Notes: generated by a model not told the origin, from the sequence alone. A DNA stretch of 37,970 bases from Cyanobacteria bacterium K_Offshore_surface_m2_239 (GCA_016882305.1 VGQX01000009.1:1-37970); one strand, 5' to 3'; shown: positions 8,942 to 18,319, numbered from the stretch's first letter. A program made the numbers and translations.

Positions 8942-11900
8942 TCATGGCTGCAGCCTCCGCCAGCCCCCCCATGCGGGAGCCCGCCACGACCCAACGCCCG
9001 GCCCTGGAAGTTCCACCCCAAACCACGCGGCTCCTCGGGGAACGCCTGGAGCTGGTGGAGGAGCTCTGGCTTGCCGTGCTTCACAGCGAATGCCCTCCCA
9101 TCCAGGTGGATCGACTCATCCGCTTGAAGGAGCTCAGCGGCCGCTTTGATCCGGAGGATGAAAACAGCCGGCCGGGTCCGCACAAGCCGAGCGTGGACAG
9201 CAACGCCATTGATCAGGTGATCCGCGAAATGGATCTCTCGGATGGCATCGCCGCCGCAAGGGCATTTTCTCTCTACTTCCAACTCATTAATATTCTTGAG
9301 CAACATATCGAGGAGCACACATATGTCGAAAGCTTGCGCCACGCCGGCACCCATGCGTCCTGGGATCCGTTCCTCCCCCCCTTGGCCAATCAGAGCGAGC
9401 CAGAGACATTTCGACAGCTCTTCCAACGTCTCCGATCGTTGAATGTGCCACCCAGCAGCCTGGAGAATCTACTCGGCGAACTGGATATCAGGCTCGTCTT
9501 CACTGCACACCCAACGGAAATCGTACGCCACACCATCCGTCACAAACAGCGGCGTGTTGCCTCCCTGATCGACAAGCTCGAAGAGGCGACAAATGCCGAT
9601 GATCGCTCCCTTTTGAGACAGCAACTGACCGAGGAAATTCGATTGTGGTGGCGCACCGATGAGTTGCATCAGTTTAAACCTTCCGTGCTGGATGAAGTTG
9701 AATTCGCGTTGCATTACTTCCAGCAGGTTTTATTTGATGCCCTGCCTCTCCTCCAAGTGCGCATGAGGGCGGCACTCAAATCCAGCTATCCCGACGTTCA
9801 GCCTCCCAAAGATTCCTTCTGCACCTTCGGCTCCTGGGTTGGAGCCGATCGTGATGGCAATCCTTCCGTCACACCCGAGATCACCTGGCGCGCGGCCTGC
9901 TACCAACGCCAGCTGATGCTTGATCGCTACGTGAAAGCCGTCACCGAGTTGCGCGACCAACTCAGCATTTCCATGCAGTGGAGCCAGGTGAGCCAAGCCT
10001 TGCTGGAATCTTTGGAAATGGATCGCTTGCGCTTTCCCGAAATCTACGACGAACGGGCAGCGCGTTATCGCTTGGAGCCCTATCGGCTGAAACTCAGCTA
10101 CATGTTGGAACGGTTGCGTCTCTCGGAGCGTCGCAACGCCCTGCTGGCGGAGGCGGGCTGGGAGTCCCCACCCAGCGAGCCGCCAAGCCCGGCGAGTCGC
10201 CTGGGAGGGGGGTTGGTGCAAACGTCGTCGCAACAAGAACTGCACTACGCCTCCGAAGAGGAATTCTGCAATGATCTGGAGTTGATCCGCAGCAGTCTGG
10301 AGGTCTCTGGTCTGCACTGCGAGGGACTGACAGCTCTGCTGAGTCAGGTGCACATCTTTGCGTTCTCCCTCGCCAGCATGGATATTCGTCAGGAAAGCAC
10401 TCGCCACAGCGATGCGATTGACGAACTCACCCGCTACCTGCAGCTCCCCGTCCCCTACGGAGACATGGCGGAAGAGCAGCGGGTGGAATGGTTGTTGACA
10501 GAATTGCAAACCCGACGCCCGCTGCTGCCATCGGTCGCGGCCTGGAGTGCGCCGACGGCGGAAACCTTCGCGGTCTTTCAGATGTTGCACCGACTCCAGC
10601 AGGAGTTTGGTCCACGCATTTGCCGCACCTATGTGATTTCCATGAGTCATACGGTGTCCGACCTGCTTGAGGTTCTGCTTCTGGCCAAGGAAGCCGGCCT
10701 GGTGGATCCCGTGGAGAAGCGATCCCAACTGCTGGTGATCCCGCTGTTTGAAACCGTGGAGGATCTGCAACGGGCTCCCGCTGTGATGGCTCGGCTGTTT
10801 CAAGAACCGTTCTACAGGGAGCTCCTGCGCTCTGAAAGCCAGATCCCTTTGCAGGAGGTGATGCTTGGCTATTCAGACAGCAACAAAGACTCTGGATTCC
10901 TTTCCAGCAATTGGGAAATTCATCGCGCCCAGATTGCCCTGCAAGAGCTGTCCAATCAACACGCCGTCTGCCTGCGCATCTTCCATGGTCGAGGCGGCTC
11001 GGTTGGACGCGGCGGTGGGCCGGCCTATCAGGCCATCCTCGCCCAGCCCAGCGGCACCCTGGGGGGGCGCATCAAAATCACCGAGCAAGGGGAGGTTCTG
11101 GCCTCCAAATATTCCCTTCCTGAGCTTGCGCTTTACAACCTGGAAACGGTCACAACGGCTGTGGTGCAGAGCAGTCTGGTGAGCACCCGCATCGACGACA
11201 CCCCGAGCTGGAACGCTCTGATGGAGCGCTTGGCCGCCCGCTCACGAGAACACTATCGGTCCCTGGTGCATGACAATCCAGATCTGGTTGCCTTCTTCCA
11301 ACAGGTCACGCCAATCGAGGAGATCAGCAAATTGCAAATCTCCAGCCGCCCGGCACGACGCAGGAGTGGCGCCCGTGATCTCTCCGCCCTGCGGGCCATC
11401 CCGTGGGTGTTCGGCTGGACGCAAAGTCGCTTCCTGCTCCCAAGCTGGTATGGCGTTGGCGCGGCTCTTGAGGAGGAATTACGGCAGGACCCTGAACAAT
11501 TGGAACTGCTCCAGCTGCTTTATCAGCGCTGGCCCTTTTTCCGCATGTTGATCTCCAAGGTGGAGATGACCCTGTCCAAAGTGGATCTCGACCTGGCCCG
11601 GCACTACGTGACCCATCTGGGTCGGCAGGAAAATCGCGAGGCCTTTGATCATATCTTTGCTGCCATCGCCGCGGAATTCTCTTTGACCCATGAGCTGATT
11701 CTGCGCATCAGCAACCATCGTCGCTTGCTGGATGGGGATCCAGCCCTCCAATTGTCCGTGGACTTGCGCAATCGCACCATCATCCCGCTCGGTTTTCTCC
11801 AAGTTGCCTTGCTGCGACGCCTGCGCGATCAAAATCGTCAACCCCCCATCAGCGAAACCTCCAGCGATTCCACCGCCGCCGGCAATGGCCACACCTACAG

Positions 11901-11973
11901 CCGCAGTGAACTGCTGCGTGGCGCCCTGCTGACGATCAACGGGATCGCCGCAGGCATGCGCAACACGGGCTGA
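8938..11973 (+). CDS. ppc: Phosphoenolpyruvate carboxylase
   Basis: PEPC carboxylates phosphoenolpyruvate to oxaloacetate, refilling the C4 acids used for amino acid synthesis. With ATG 8938 the protein has 1011 residues, normal for cyanobacteria. Catalytic motifs are intact: the AHPTE histidine is residue 191, then [28 protein letters not shown] with Lys650, the [13 protein letters not shown] loop near 683-695, [20 protein letters not shown] and the C-terminal AGMRNTG. ATG 8944 two codons later is an alternative start; the earlier frame at 8899 overlaps gshA. Codon use is visibly less GC-rich than in gshA, probably reflecting high expression. Confidence 0.97.
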   Translation: MIMAAASASPPMREPATTQRPALEVPPQTTRLLGERLELVEELWLAVLHSECPPIQVDRLIRLKELSGRFDPEDENSRPGPHKPSVDSNAIDQVIREMDLSDGIAAARAFSLYFQLINILEQHIEEHTYVESLRHAGTHASWDPFLPPLANQSEPETFRQLFQRLRSLNVPPSSLENLLGELDIRLVFTAHPTEIVRHTIRHKQRRVASLIDKLEEATNADDRSLLRQQLTEEIRLWWRTDELHQFKPSVLDEVEFALHYFQQVLFDALPLLQVRMRAALKSSYPDVQPPKDSFCTFGSWVGADRDGNPSVTPEITWRAACYQRQLMLDRYVKAVTELRDQLSISMQWSQVSQALLESLEMDRLRFPEIYDERAARYRLEPYRLKLSYMLERLRLSERRNALLAEAGWESPPSEPPSPASRLGGGLVQTSSQQELHYASEEEFCNDLELIRSSLEVSGLHCEGLTALLSQVHIFAFSLASMDIRQESTRHSDAIDELTRYLQLPVPYGDMAEEQRVEWLLTELQTRRPLLPSVAAWSAPTAETFAVFQMLHRLQQEFGPRICRTYVISMSHTVSDLLEVLLLAKEAGLVDPVEKRSQLLVIPLFETVEDLQRAPAVMARLFQEPFYRELLRSESQIPLQEVMLGYSDSNKDSGFLSSNWEIHRAQIALQELSNQHAVCLRIFHGRGGSVGRGGGPAYQAILAQPSGTLGGRIKITEQGEVLASKYSLPELALYNLETVTTAVVQSSLVSTRIDDTPSWNALMERLAARSREHYRSLVHDNPDLVAFFQQVTPIEEISKLQISSRPARRRSGARDLSALRAIPWVFGWTQSRFLLPSWYGVGAALEEELRQDPEQLELLQLLYQRWPFFRMLISKVEMTLSKVDLDLARHYVTHLGRQENREAFDHIFAAIAAEFSLTHELILRISNHRRLLDGDPALQLSVDLRNRTIIPLGFLQVALLRRLRDQNRQPPISETSSDSTAAGNGHTYSRSELLRGALLTINGIAAGMRNTG

Positions 11974-11989
11974 CCCGCGGGAGCCTCCT

Positions 11990-12469
11990 TTGCTGCTTCC
12001 TTTCCGAAGTTCCTCCCTTCCCAGCCCCCTGCGGCCCGGTTACGCCTTGCTCGTGCAACCCACCCTGGAGGTGGAGGCCCTCAATCAGTTGCTCACCAGC
12101 TGTGGCGGCAAGCCGCGCAGCGCGGCCGTTTGGCACCGGGTGATCCACCACAGCGCCTGGCATCTCGCCGTTCGGGATCCCGCTGGCGCGTGGGTGGGCT
12201 TCGTTCGCGCCACGAGTGATCGCGCACTCAACGCCAATCTCTGGGACTTGATCAGCGCCCCGACCGATCCCAGCCGAGAGCAGGTCATCCAGGCCTTGGT
12301 GGTGGCGGCGCTGGATCGGCTGCGGCGTGAGTTGAGTGGCTGCAGCATCTCCATCTCGGCGCCATCGGAAGCCCTGACAGCCTTGAAACAAGCGGGTTTT
12401 GTGATCGATCCTGGCGGGATCCGCGCCATGGGCCTGCGGCTGGGAGACCACACCAGAACAGACTCATGA
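11990..12469 (+). CDS. GNAT-like acetyltransferase family protein
   Basis: A 159-residue protein starting at TTG 11990, 16 bp after ppc and preceded by GGGAG. The layout (VQPTLEVEALNQLLTSCGG, WHLAVRDPAGAWVGFVRATSD, ALNANLWDLISAP, then a helical VIQALVVAALDRLRREL) resembles a GNAT fold: substrate helices, beta strands with the WVGFVRATSD motif, and an acetyl-CoA helix. The canonical Q/RxxGxG/A loop is not obvious (SREQVIQAL instead), so acetyltransferase activity is uncertain. I recall similar genes after ppc in related picocyanobacteria. The substrate is unknown. Confidence 0.7.
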   Translation: MLLPFRSSSLPSPLRPGYALLVQPTLEVEALNQLLTSCGGKPRSAAVWHRVIHHSAWHLAVRDPAGAWVGFVRATSDRALNANLWDLISAPTDPSREQVIQALVVAALDRLRRELSGCSISISAPSEALTALKQAGFVIDPGGIRAMGLRLGDHTRTDS

Positions 12470-12533
12470 CTCAATCACGACAACCAGCCGGGTCGGCCTC
12501 TCCGCAGGAATGGACCAAGATCGGGACGGATAT

Positions 12534-12553
12534 CCCCCTGTTCCGGCAGGGGG
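12534..12553 (-). terminator. Terminator-like hairpin beyond tRNA-Arg
   Basis: CCCCCTG and CAGGGGG form a perfect 7-bp stem around a 6-base loop, 13 bp beyond the 3' end of the minus-strand tRNA-Arg. There is no clear T-tract on either strand, so it may be a processing or pausing hairpin rather than a classical terminator. Confidence 0.45.
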
Positions 12554-12565
12554 GAGGTGATGACA

Positions 12566-12639
12566 CGAGCATGGAGGGACTCGAACCCCCGACACTCAGA
12601 ACCGGAATCTGATGCTCTATCCAACTGAGCTACATGCCC
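12566..12639 (-). tRNA. trnR-CCG: tRNA-Arg (anticodon CCG)
   Basis: Read on the minus strand, a 7-bp acceptor stem (GGGCATG with CATGCTC, one G-T pair) encloses a D arm (GCTC...GAGC), an anticodon arm TCAGA-TTCCGGT-TCTGA, a 5-base variable loop and a T arm with TTCGAGT. The anticodon CCG reads the arginine codon CGG, common in this GC-rich sequence. The discriminator is G and CCA is not encoded. A perfect 12-bp palindrome (12643-12654) lies just upstream of the 5' end. Confidence 0.95.
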
Positions 12640-12695
12640 ACTCTCAGGCCTGAGCCTGAACCGATAGCTTACCCCCATGGCCGCCCCGGCTGACC

Positions 12696-13826
12696 ATGCG
12701 GCTGCAGCGCTTGGAACTCCGCCAGTTCCGGAACATGGAAAGCCTCCAGCTGTGGCTGCGGGAATCCCGCCTGATCGTGGTGGGCGCCAACGGGGAGGGG
12801 AAGTCCAATCTGCTGGAGAGCGTGGAACTGCTGACCAGCCTTCGCTCCCATCGCTGCGGCAGCGACAGGGATCTCATCCGGAACGGTCAGCCGGCCAGCC
12901 ACATTCGCGGCACCACCGTGGAGAGCGATGAGCTGGACCTCCACCTCCGGCGCGTCGGTGGGCGCCAGGCCCTGCGCAACGGCAAGCCCCTCGATCGCCA
13001 GGTGGATCTGCTGGGAAGCCTGCGCAGCGTGGGCTTCAGCGCCTTGGATCTGGCCCTGGTGCGAGGGGAGCCGTCCCTGCGACGCCAGTGGCTCGATCGG
13101 GTGGTGATGCAGCTGGAGCCGGTGTATGACACCTTGCTGCGCCACTATGGGAGAGTGCTGCGCCAGCGAGCCCAGCTCGTGCGGCGCCGCTGGACCAACG
13201 GCCCGTTGCTGGACGCCTTCGACGCCCAGCTGGCTGCGCTCGGCACCCGCCTCCATCGCCGCCGGCTGCGGGCCCTGCAACGCTTGGCCCCCCTGGCCTG
13301 CCGCTGGCAGGAACGGCTGGGCGGGGGGGGCGAATCGCTGGCCCTCGGCTACTTGAGTGGCACACCCCTCCCCGTGGCGGTGGGTGCCGCGGGCCTCACC
13401 GACGTCACGGTGGAGGAAACCACCTGGCGGTTGGCCCTGGAGACCCAGCTGCGCGAGCAGCGCGGCGAGGAGGAACGGCTGGGTCACTGCCTGGTGGGCC
13501 CCCATCGCGATGACGTGGCGATGGTGCTGGGCGAGCTGCCTGCCCGCCGCTACGGATCGTCGGGACAGCAGCGAACCCTTGTGCTGGCGCTGAAACTGGC
13601 GGAGGTGGAGCTGGTCACCGCCGTGGTGGGAGCGCCCCCCTTGCTGTTGCTCGACGATGTGCTGGCGGAACTGGATCCAAGGAGGCAGCAGCTCCTGCTG
13701 GAGGCTGTGGGGGAGGGTCATCAGTGCCTGGTGAGCGCGACCCACGTGGAGATGTTCAGTCGCGGCTGGAGTCGGCGCGCCCAAGTGGTGGCCATGCGCG
13801 GCGGAATGCTGGAGGCCACAGCTTGA
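12696..13826 (+). CDS. recF: DNA replication/repair protein RecF
   Basis: RecF is an SMC-like ATPase that, with RecO and RecR, loads RecA at single-strand gaps. It has 376 residues. The N-terminus [13 protein letters not shown] is typical. Walker A is GANGEGKSN at residues 30-38, the ABC-type signature [16 protein letters not shown] comes near the end, and Walker [13 protein letters not shown] starts at about residue 316. The final SATHVEMF corresponds to the D/H-loop region. The gene is not next to dnaA or dnaN here. It starts 57 bp beyond the 5' end of the oppositely oriented tRNA-Arg. Confidence 0.96.
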   Translation: MRLQRLELRQFRNMESLQLWLRESRLIVVGANGEGKSNLLESVELLTSLRSHRCGSDRDLIRNGQPASHIRGTTVESDELDLHLRRVGGRQALRNGKPLDRQVDLLGSLRSVGFSALDLALVRGEPSLRRQWLDRVVMQLEPVYDTLLRHYGRVLRQRAQLVRRRWTNGPLLDAFDAQLAALGTRLHRRRLRALQRLAPLACRWQERLGGGGESLALGYLSGTPLPVAVGAAGLTDVTVEETTWRLALETQLREQRGEEERLGHCLVGPHRDDVAMVLGELPARRYGSSGQQRTLVLALKLAEVELVTAVVGAPPLLLLDDVLAELDPRRQQLLLEAVGEGHQCLVSATHVEMFSRGWSRRAQVVAMRGGMLEATA

Positions 13827-13916
13827 AACGGTGAGAGCCTCGCAACGGCCCCCTCGCGATCTGCCAGACCCGCAGATCAGACCCTATGGTGGGATCTTGT
13901 TGTCCTTCAAACCCTG

Positions 13917-14402
13917 ATGAATCAGAGCCTGTCCTGCCTGCATCCCAATCCGGGATGGGGCGCGGCCTCCTCCCCTCTCCCCGCCTCCGCGCCCCCCGCT
14001 TCACCCAGCAACGATACGGTTGGCAAACATTGCATTCTCGAGCTTTACGACTGCGACAGTTCCAAGCTCGACGACGAGTCTTTTCTCAGGACCACCATCA
14101 CAAACGCAGCGCAGCGTGCTGGTGCCACCCTGTTGCAGCTGATCACTCACCGCTTCGATCCGCAGGGGGTGACTGGTCTTGCCCTGTTGGCTGAATCTCA
14201 TATTTCTATTCACACCTGGCCGGAATCCGGCTACGCCGCTGTGGATGTGTTCACCTGCGGGGACCACACCATGCCGGAGCGGGCTTGCCACGTTCTGCGA
14301 ACAGCCTTGGGAGCGTCCCGTCACAAGCTCACCAGCTTTCGACGGGAGACCCCCTTGGGTGTCGGCCAGGGGGACAGGGAACCGCATCTGGTGACCCTCT
14401 GA
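13917..14402 (+). CDS. speD: S-adenosylmethionine decarboxylase proenzyme
   Basis: SpeD decarboxylates S-adenosylmethionine to supply the aminopropyl group for spermidine. The proenzyme self-cleaves before Ser94 in [13 protein letters not shown], making the pyruvoyl cofactor. The family's catalytic Cys (VFTCGDH, Cys114) is present. The protein has 161 residues; the conserved fold begins at about residue 37 ([11 protein letters not shown]), so the first 35 or so residues are a Pro/Ser/Ala-rich extension. An internal start is not excluded, though the extension begins with a plausible ATG. It follows recF by 90 bp, and an imperfect inverted repeat separates it from convergent larE. Confidence 0.94.
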   Translation: MNQSLSCLHPNPGWGAASSPLPASAPPASPSNDTVGKHCILELYDCDSSKLDDESFLRTTITNAAQRAGATLLQLITHRFDPQGVTGLALLAESHISIHTWPESGYAAVDVFTCGDHTMPERACHVLRTALGASRHKLTSFRRETPLGVGQGDREPHLVTL

Positions 14403-14556
14403 CTCCCTGGTGTCCTCTGGCGCCCGTCCAACTCAGAGCCCATCCCACGCCACAGATATAGGCATCGCCGCGTTGTGTGGCTGGTCGTGGGCTCTGTTGG
14501 CCGCAGGTCTCTTCGCCAGAGAGGTACCAGAGGAGCACCTGAGAGGCACCCGGGGG
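14403..14556. repeat. Imperfect long inverted repeat between speD and larE
   Basis: This convergent intergenic gap holds two perfect 8-bp inverted pairs in nested order. CTCTGGCG (14415-14422) pairs with CGCCAGAG (14514-14521), and AGAGCCCA (14435-14442) pairs with TGGGCTCT (14488-14495), with shorter matches between. The RNA from either strand could fold into one large imperfect hairpin, perhaps acting as a two-way 3' end. There is no T-tract. Confidence 0.45.
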
Positions 14557-15429
14557 TCAGGGTTCCGTCGCGTTGAGATCGCGGTTCAGCTTGCCCCCCA
14601 CCAAACCCTCCAGATCCAGGGCGACTGCATTGAATCCCAAGCCAAGAAACGTCTGAACCAGCTCCTGACGGAGGGTTCCCCGAGCCAGGCGCTCGCACAC
14701 CCCTGCCAGACAGGAGGCGGGCAGCTCCACCCGCGCCGTTTCGCCATGGCTGCGGACCCGAACCTCCACAAATCCCTGCGCTCGCAACCAATCTTCCGCC
14801 GCACCCACCCGTCGCAGCCGCGCCGCTGTGATGCTTTGCCCATAGGGGAACCGAGAGGCCAGGCAGGGCTGGGCAGGCTTTTCCCACCACGGCAGGCCCA
14901 GCGCCCGAGAGAGCTGGCGCACCCCCGTCTTGTCGACACCGGCCTCCGCCAGCAGCGAACGCACATCGTGCTCCCGTGCCGCCCGCAACCCGGGGCGATG
15001 GTCCTGAAGATCGTCCAGGTTGACGCCATCGAGCACCCGGGCGGCCCCGGTTTCCGCCTTGATGCGCGCCAGCAGGCCGTGGAGTTCACGCTTGCAGGCG
15101 TAGCAACGGTCGGGTGGATTGCTGGTGTATGCGGGATCGTCCAGCTCCGCCGTGGGGATTTCCCGATGGCGCAACCCCAGCCAGCGGGCCTGGTCTCGGG
15201 CCTCCCTGAGCAGGTTGGGGGCCAGGGCGGGCGACACCCCCGTCACAGCCAAGGCGCCCTCCCCCAACCGCTCCACGGCCAGAGCCGCCACCAAGGAGGA
15301 GTCCACCCCGCCGGAATAGGCCACCACGACCTGACCGAGATCATCCAACGACCTTCGCAGGGTGGCGAGAGCCTCCGCCAGCGGGTCGGGCAACGCTTCC
15401 AGGAGGGTGAGAGAAGGTTTCGCCGCCAT
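14557..15429 (-). CDS. larE: LarE-type ATP-dependent sacrificial sulfur transferase
   Basis: LarE is a PP-loop enzyme that adenylylates and thiolates the pyridinium carboxylates of the nickel-pincer nucleotide precursor. The protein has 290 residues from ATG 15429; codons further upstream are Pro/Ala-rich and unlike the family. The PP-loop SGGVDSS is at residues 39-45. Cys189 in KPAQPCLASRFPYG matches the sacrificial cysteine position of L. plantarum LarE. There is also a CxxC at residues 109-112 (RCYACKREL), making three cysteines, a pattern I associate with [4Fe-4S]-type LarE. No larA, larB or larC is in the window. It is divergent from the tandem CobA gene across 104 bp. Confidence 0.88.
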   Translation of the reverse strand: MAAKPSLTLLEALPDPLAEALATLRRSLDDLGQVVVAYSGGVDSSLVAALAVERLGEGALAVTGVSPALAPNLLREARDQARWLGLRHREIPTAELDDPAYTSNPPDRCYACKRELHGLLARIKAETGAARVLDGVNLDDLQDHRPGLRAAREHDVRSLLAEAGVDKTGVRQLSRALGLPWWEKPAQPCLASRFPYGQSITAARLRRVGAAEDWLRAQGFVEVRVRSHGETARVELPASCLAGVCERLARGTLRQELVQTFLGLGFNAVALDLEGLVGGKLNRDLNATEP

Positions 15430-15533
15430 CCGTTTCAGAGATCCCCCGGGGCCAGGGGCATCCTGGCAAGGCGTCCTCGCCGCTGGGGCGGGGGCTGGCT
15501 TCCCAGTAGCATCCACACCCCCTGGCCAGGCCG

Positions 15534-16694
15534 ATGACCCCGCCAACCCACAGCCAAACCAGCCAACGGGGCACGGGGAGAGGCATCGGCATCCGCACGG
15601 CGCGCGGCCAGGACGAGCGCGCCCATGGCCAGCTTCACGTCTATGACGGCGAAGGCAAAGGCAAGAGCCAGGCGGCTCTCGGGGTGGTGCTGCGCACCAT
15701 CGGGCTGGGAATCTGCGAACAGAAGCGCACCCGGGTGCTGCTCCTCCGCTTCCTGAAGGGCCCGGGGCGCTCCTACGACGAGGATGCGTCCATTGAGGCG
15801 CTTCAGCAGGGGTTTCCCCATCTGATCGACCAGGTGCGCACGGGGCGGGGCGAATTCTTCACCGCCTGCGAAGCCACGCCCTTCGACCGAATGGAAGCCC
15901 AACGTGGCTGGGACATCGCCAAGGGTGCCCTGGCCAGCGATCTGTATTCGGTGGTCGTGCTGGATGAGCTCAATCCCGTGTTGGATCTCGGCCTCCTGGA
16001 TACCGACGAGGTGGTGCGCACCCTGGCCACCAAGCCGCCGGGAATGGAGGTGATCTGCACCGGACGCGGCGCGCCGGCGGCCCTGGTGCAACTGGCGGAT
16101 CTGCACTCCGAGATGCGCGCCCACACCGTGGAGGATCCCGGCATGCGGGGCATCGAGATCTACACCGGTGAAGGCAAAGGAAAGAGCACCAGCGCCCTCG
16201 GGAAGGCGTTGCAGGCGATCGGCCGAGGAATCAGTCAGGACAAGAGCCACCGGGTATTGATTCTTCAGTGGCTGAAGGGCGGGAATGGCTACACCGAAGA
16301 TGCCGCCATCGCCGCGCTACGAGAGAGCTATCCACACCTTGTTGATCACTTGCGCAGCGGTCGTGATGCGATTGTCTGGCGCGGTCAACAACAGCCCATC
16401 GACTACGTTGAAGCCGAACGAGCCTGGGAGATCGCACGGGCAGCCATCGCCAGTGGTCTCTATAAAACAGTCATTCTTGATGAACTGAATCCCACCGTGG
16501 ATCTGGAACTGCTGCCCGTGGAACCCATCGTCCAAACCCTGTTACGCAAACCTGCGGAAACCGAGGTGATCATCACGGGCCGCTGCAAAAGCCGGCCCGA
16601 CTACTTCAATCTCGCGGGCGTCCATTCCGAGATGGTTTGCCACAAGCACTATGCCGAGCGCGGCGTCGATCTCAAACGCGGCGTGGACTACTGA
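15534..16694 (+). CDS. Tandem-duplicated CobA/CobO-like P-loop protein
   Basis: The 386 residues contain two full copies of a CobA/CobO-type (ATP:corrinoid adenosyltransferase) domain. The first P-loop is GEGKGKS at 39-45 and the second is GEGKGKS at 212-218. Each copy continues in the same order: a 'LKG...Y.EDA.I.AL' segment, PHL(I/V)D, a (W)(D/E)IA(K/R)(G/A)A(I/L)AS.LY segment, VLDELNP, a (V/I)(I)(C/I)TGR loop and a final HSEM. Single-domain CobA acts as a dimer, so this may be a built-in dimer. A cobalamin role is likely by family but not proven. An N-terminal 33-residue tail is low-complexity. Its stop lies 10 bp from the convergent moeB stop. Confidence 0.85.
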   Translation: MTPPTHSQTSQRGTGRGIGIRTARGQDERAHGQLHVYDGEGKGKSQAALGVVLRTIGLGICEQKRTRVLLLRFLKGPGRSYDEDASIEALQQGFPHLIDQVRTGRGEFFTACEATPFDRMEAQRGWDIAKGALASDLYSVVVLDELNPVLDLGLLDTDEVVRTLATKPPGMEVICTGRGAPAALVQLADLHSEMRAHTVEDPGMRGIEIYTGEGKGKSTSALGKALQAIGRGISQDKSHRVLILQWLKGGNGYTEDAAIAALRESYPHLVDHLRSGRDAIVWRGQQQPIDYVEAERAWEIARAAIASGLYKTVILDELNPTVDLELLPVEPIVQTLLRKPAETEVIITGRCKSRPDYFNLAGVHSEMVCHKHYAERGVDLKRGVDY

Positions 16695-16704
16695 GCCTCC
16701 CGCC

Positions 16705-17874
16705 TCAATAGCGGGCGACGTTCGGATCAACCTCCTCACTCCAGGCCTGGATGCCACCCGTCACATTGACTCCCTCGATGCCATGGCGTTGGAGGGCGAT
16801 CAACGCCTTCGCGGAGCGTCCGCCCATCTTGCAGTGCACATAGAGTGTCTTGCCCTGAGCGAGCTGACGCACCTCCTCGATGGCTTCGCCACTCTCGATG
16901 CGATGGAGGGGGATCAGCACGGCACCGGGGATGGTGGCGATCTCCGCCTCCGGAGGGTTGCGCACATCGAGAAGCACCAGCGTCTCCGCGCTCTCTTCCA
17001 GCAGGGTCTTCAGTTGTTGAACGGTGATCGCATCCACGGCGGCAGCCTCCTCCTGGCCGGGGGCGGTGCCAGCCACCCCGCAGAACTCCTGATAGTCAAT
17101 CAGCCGATCGATCGCGGGTCGCGCCGGGTCAGGACGCAGGCGCAGCTCACGGAAGCTCATCTTGAGGGCATCAAACAGCAGCAGGCGACCGCTGAGCGTG
17201 GTGCCGATGCCGGTGAGGATCTTCACGGTCTCCGTGGCCTGGATCACGCCGATGATCCCGGGCAGCACACCCACCACGCCCCCCTCGGCGCAGGACGGCA
17301 CCAGCCCGGGCGGTGGGGGCTCGGGGAAGAGATCGCGGTAGTTGGGCCCGCCCTCGTGATTGAAGACCGTGGCCTGCCCCTCGAAGCGGAAGATGGATCC
17401 GTAGACATTGGGTTTGCCCAACAGCACACAGGCGTCGTTCACCAGGTAGCGCGTGGGGAAATTGTCCGTGCCATCGCAGATCACGTCATAGGAGGCCATG
17501 ATCTCCAGGGCGTTCTCGCTGGTGAGCGCCGTGCTGTGAAGCTCCACCTGGCAATGGGGGTTGATCTCCAGGATGCGATGCCGCGCCGATTCGATCTTGG
17601 GTTGGCCAACCCAGCTGGTGCCGTGGATCACCTGGCGCTGCAGGTTGCTGGCATCCACCACATCGAAATCCACGATCCCCAGCCGACCCACGCCAGCGGC
17701 GGCCAGGTAAAGGAGCAGCGGGGAGCCCAGGCCGCCGGTCCCCACGCAGAGCACGGAAGCGGCCTTGAGACGCTTCTGCCCCTCCAGACCGATCTCCGGC
17801 AGGATCAGATGGCGGGAAAAGCGGGCCACCTCATCGGGGCTCAGCTGAACGCCAGTGGTGTCAGGAGGGAGCAT
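16705..17874 (-). CDS. moeB: MoeB/ThiF-type adenylyltransferase with C-terminal rhodanese domain
   Basis: An E1-like enzyme that adenylylates the C-terminal Gly-Gly of sulfur carriers such as MoaD or ThiS; the rhodanese domain passes on sulfur. It has 389 residues from ATG 17874. The ATP site GTGGLGSP is at 46-52, then DFDVVDASNLQRQ, CDGTDNFPTRY, and the candidate adenylyl-accepting Cys195 in VPSCAEGGV. The zinc CxxC pairs of E. coli MoeB are largely missing, which I recall as normal for cyanobacterial forms. The rhodanese domain (about 283-389) has active-site Cys348 in VHCKMGGRS. The upstream JAMM gene overlaps its start by 14 bp, implying an operon. Confidence 0.94.
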   Translation of the reverse strand: MLPPDTTGVQLSPDEVARFSRHLILPEIGLEGQKRLKAASVLCVGTGGLGSPLLLYLAAAGVGRLGIVDFDVVDASNLQRQVIHGTSWVGQPKIESARHRILEINPHCQVELHSTALTSENALEIMASYDVICDGTDNFPTRYLVNDACVLLGKPNVYGSIFRFEGQATVFNHEGGPNYRDLFPEPPPPGLVPSCAEGGVVGVLPGIIGVIQATETVKILTGIGTTLSGRLLLFDALKMSFRELRLRPDPARPAIDRLIDYQEFCGVAGTAPGQEEAAAVDAITVQQLKTLLEESAETLVLLDVRNPPEAEIATIPGAVLIPLHRIESGEAIEEVRQLAQGKTLYVHCKMGGRSAKALIALQRHGIEGVNVTGGIQAWSEEVDPNVARY

Positions 17875-18319
17875 GGGGACGGGTCCCGCAGGACGCCTGG
17901 GAGTCTTCCATTCTCCATACCAGGCGACGCGGCGGTGCTTCCTCCGGCAACCACCAGCAGGCCATTTCCGCGACTCCCTGGATGACCAGCAGCGCCGGGG
18001 GAACGGCCAGGGCCCGATCCGTGGCGGACGGCACCGGCTCCCCCCCGGGATGGCTGTGCAGCGACCCCAACACCTCCCAGCCGCGCAGCCGCGCCCATTT
18101 CTGCGCCAGCAACTGCTCGCGGGGATCGATGGCGAAACGGCGCGGGCGGTCCTCCGCCGGGAGCCAGATGTTGCGACAGGGCCAAACGAGGTCCACCCGC
18201 CAGCGGGGCCCCAGGAGCAAGCCGCAAGCCTCGTTCGCGCCGGCGGCCGCCACCAGTCGGTCGGCAACGGTCAGCGCCTTCCGACCGAAGACAATGCGCT
18301 CTGGCCAACTCTGTGTCAC
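17861..18319 (-). CDS. JAMM/MPN+ metallopeptidase (Mov34/PAD-1 type)
   Basis: A 152-residue protein with an intact JAMM zinc site: Glu30 in NEACGLLLG and the HxHx7Sx2D motif at 88-101 (HSHPGGEPVPSATD). Family members remove ubiquitin or ubiquitin-like tags in eukaryotes; bacterial ones are linked to sulfur-carrier processing. It overlaps the MoeB-rhodanese gene by 14 bp, matching the known bacterial pairing of JAMM protease with E1-like enzyme. The start is GTG 18319; the last 20 or so residues overlap moeB and may vary. It is divergent from the CURT1 gene with only 44 bp between start codons. Confidence 0.87.
   Translation of the reverse strand: MTQSWPERIVFGRKALTVADRLVAAAGANEACGLLLGPRWRVDLVWPCRNIWLPAEDRPRRFAIDPREQLLAQKWARLRGWEVLGSLHSHPGGEPVPSATDRALAVPPALLVIQGVAEMACWWLPEEAPPRRLVWRMEDSQASCGTRPHAPS

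Noticed and set aside
12466-12612. 48-codon plus-strand frame overlapping the GNAT-like stop by ATGA
   Set aside because: It runs antisense into tRNA-Arg and has no structure or family resemblance.
12475-12678. 67-codon minus-strand frame with the peptide GHVAQLDRASDSGSECRGFESL
   Set aside because: It is read through the tRNA-Arg gene, a well-known false ORF pattern.
14410-15537. 375-codon open frame opposite larE
   Set aside because: LarE motifs are clear on the minus strand; the opposite frame has no domain.
16651-17985. 444-codon open frame opposite moeB
   Set aside because: The MoeB-rhodanese frame carries intact active-site motifs; the opposite strand is a shadow.
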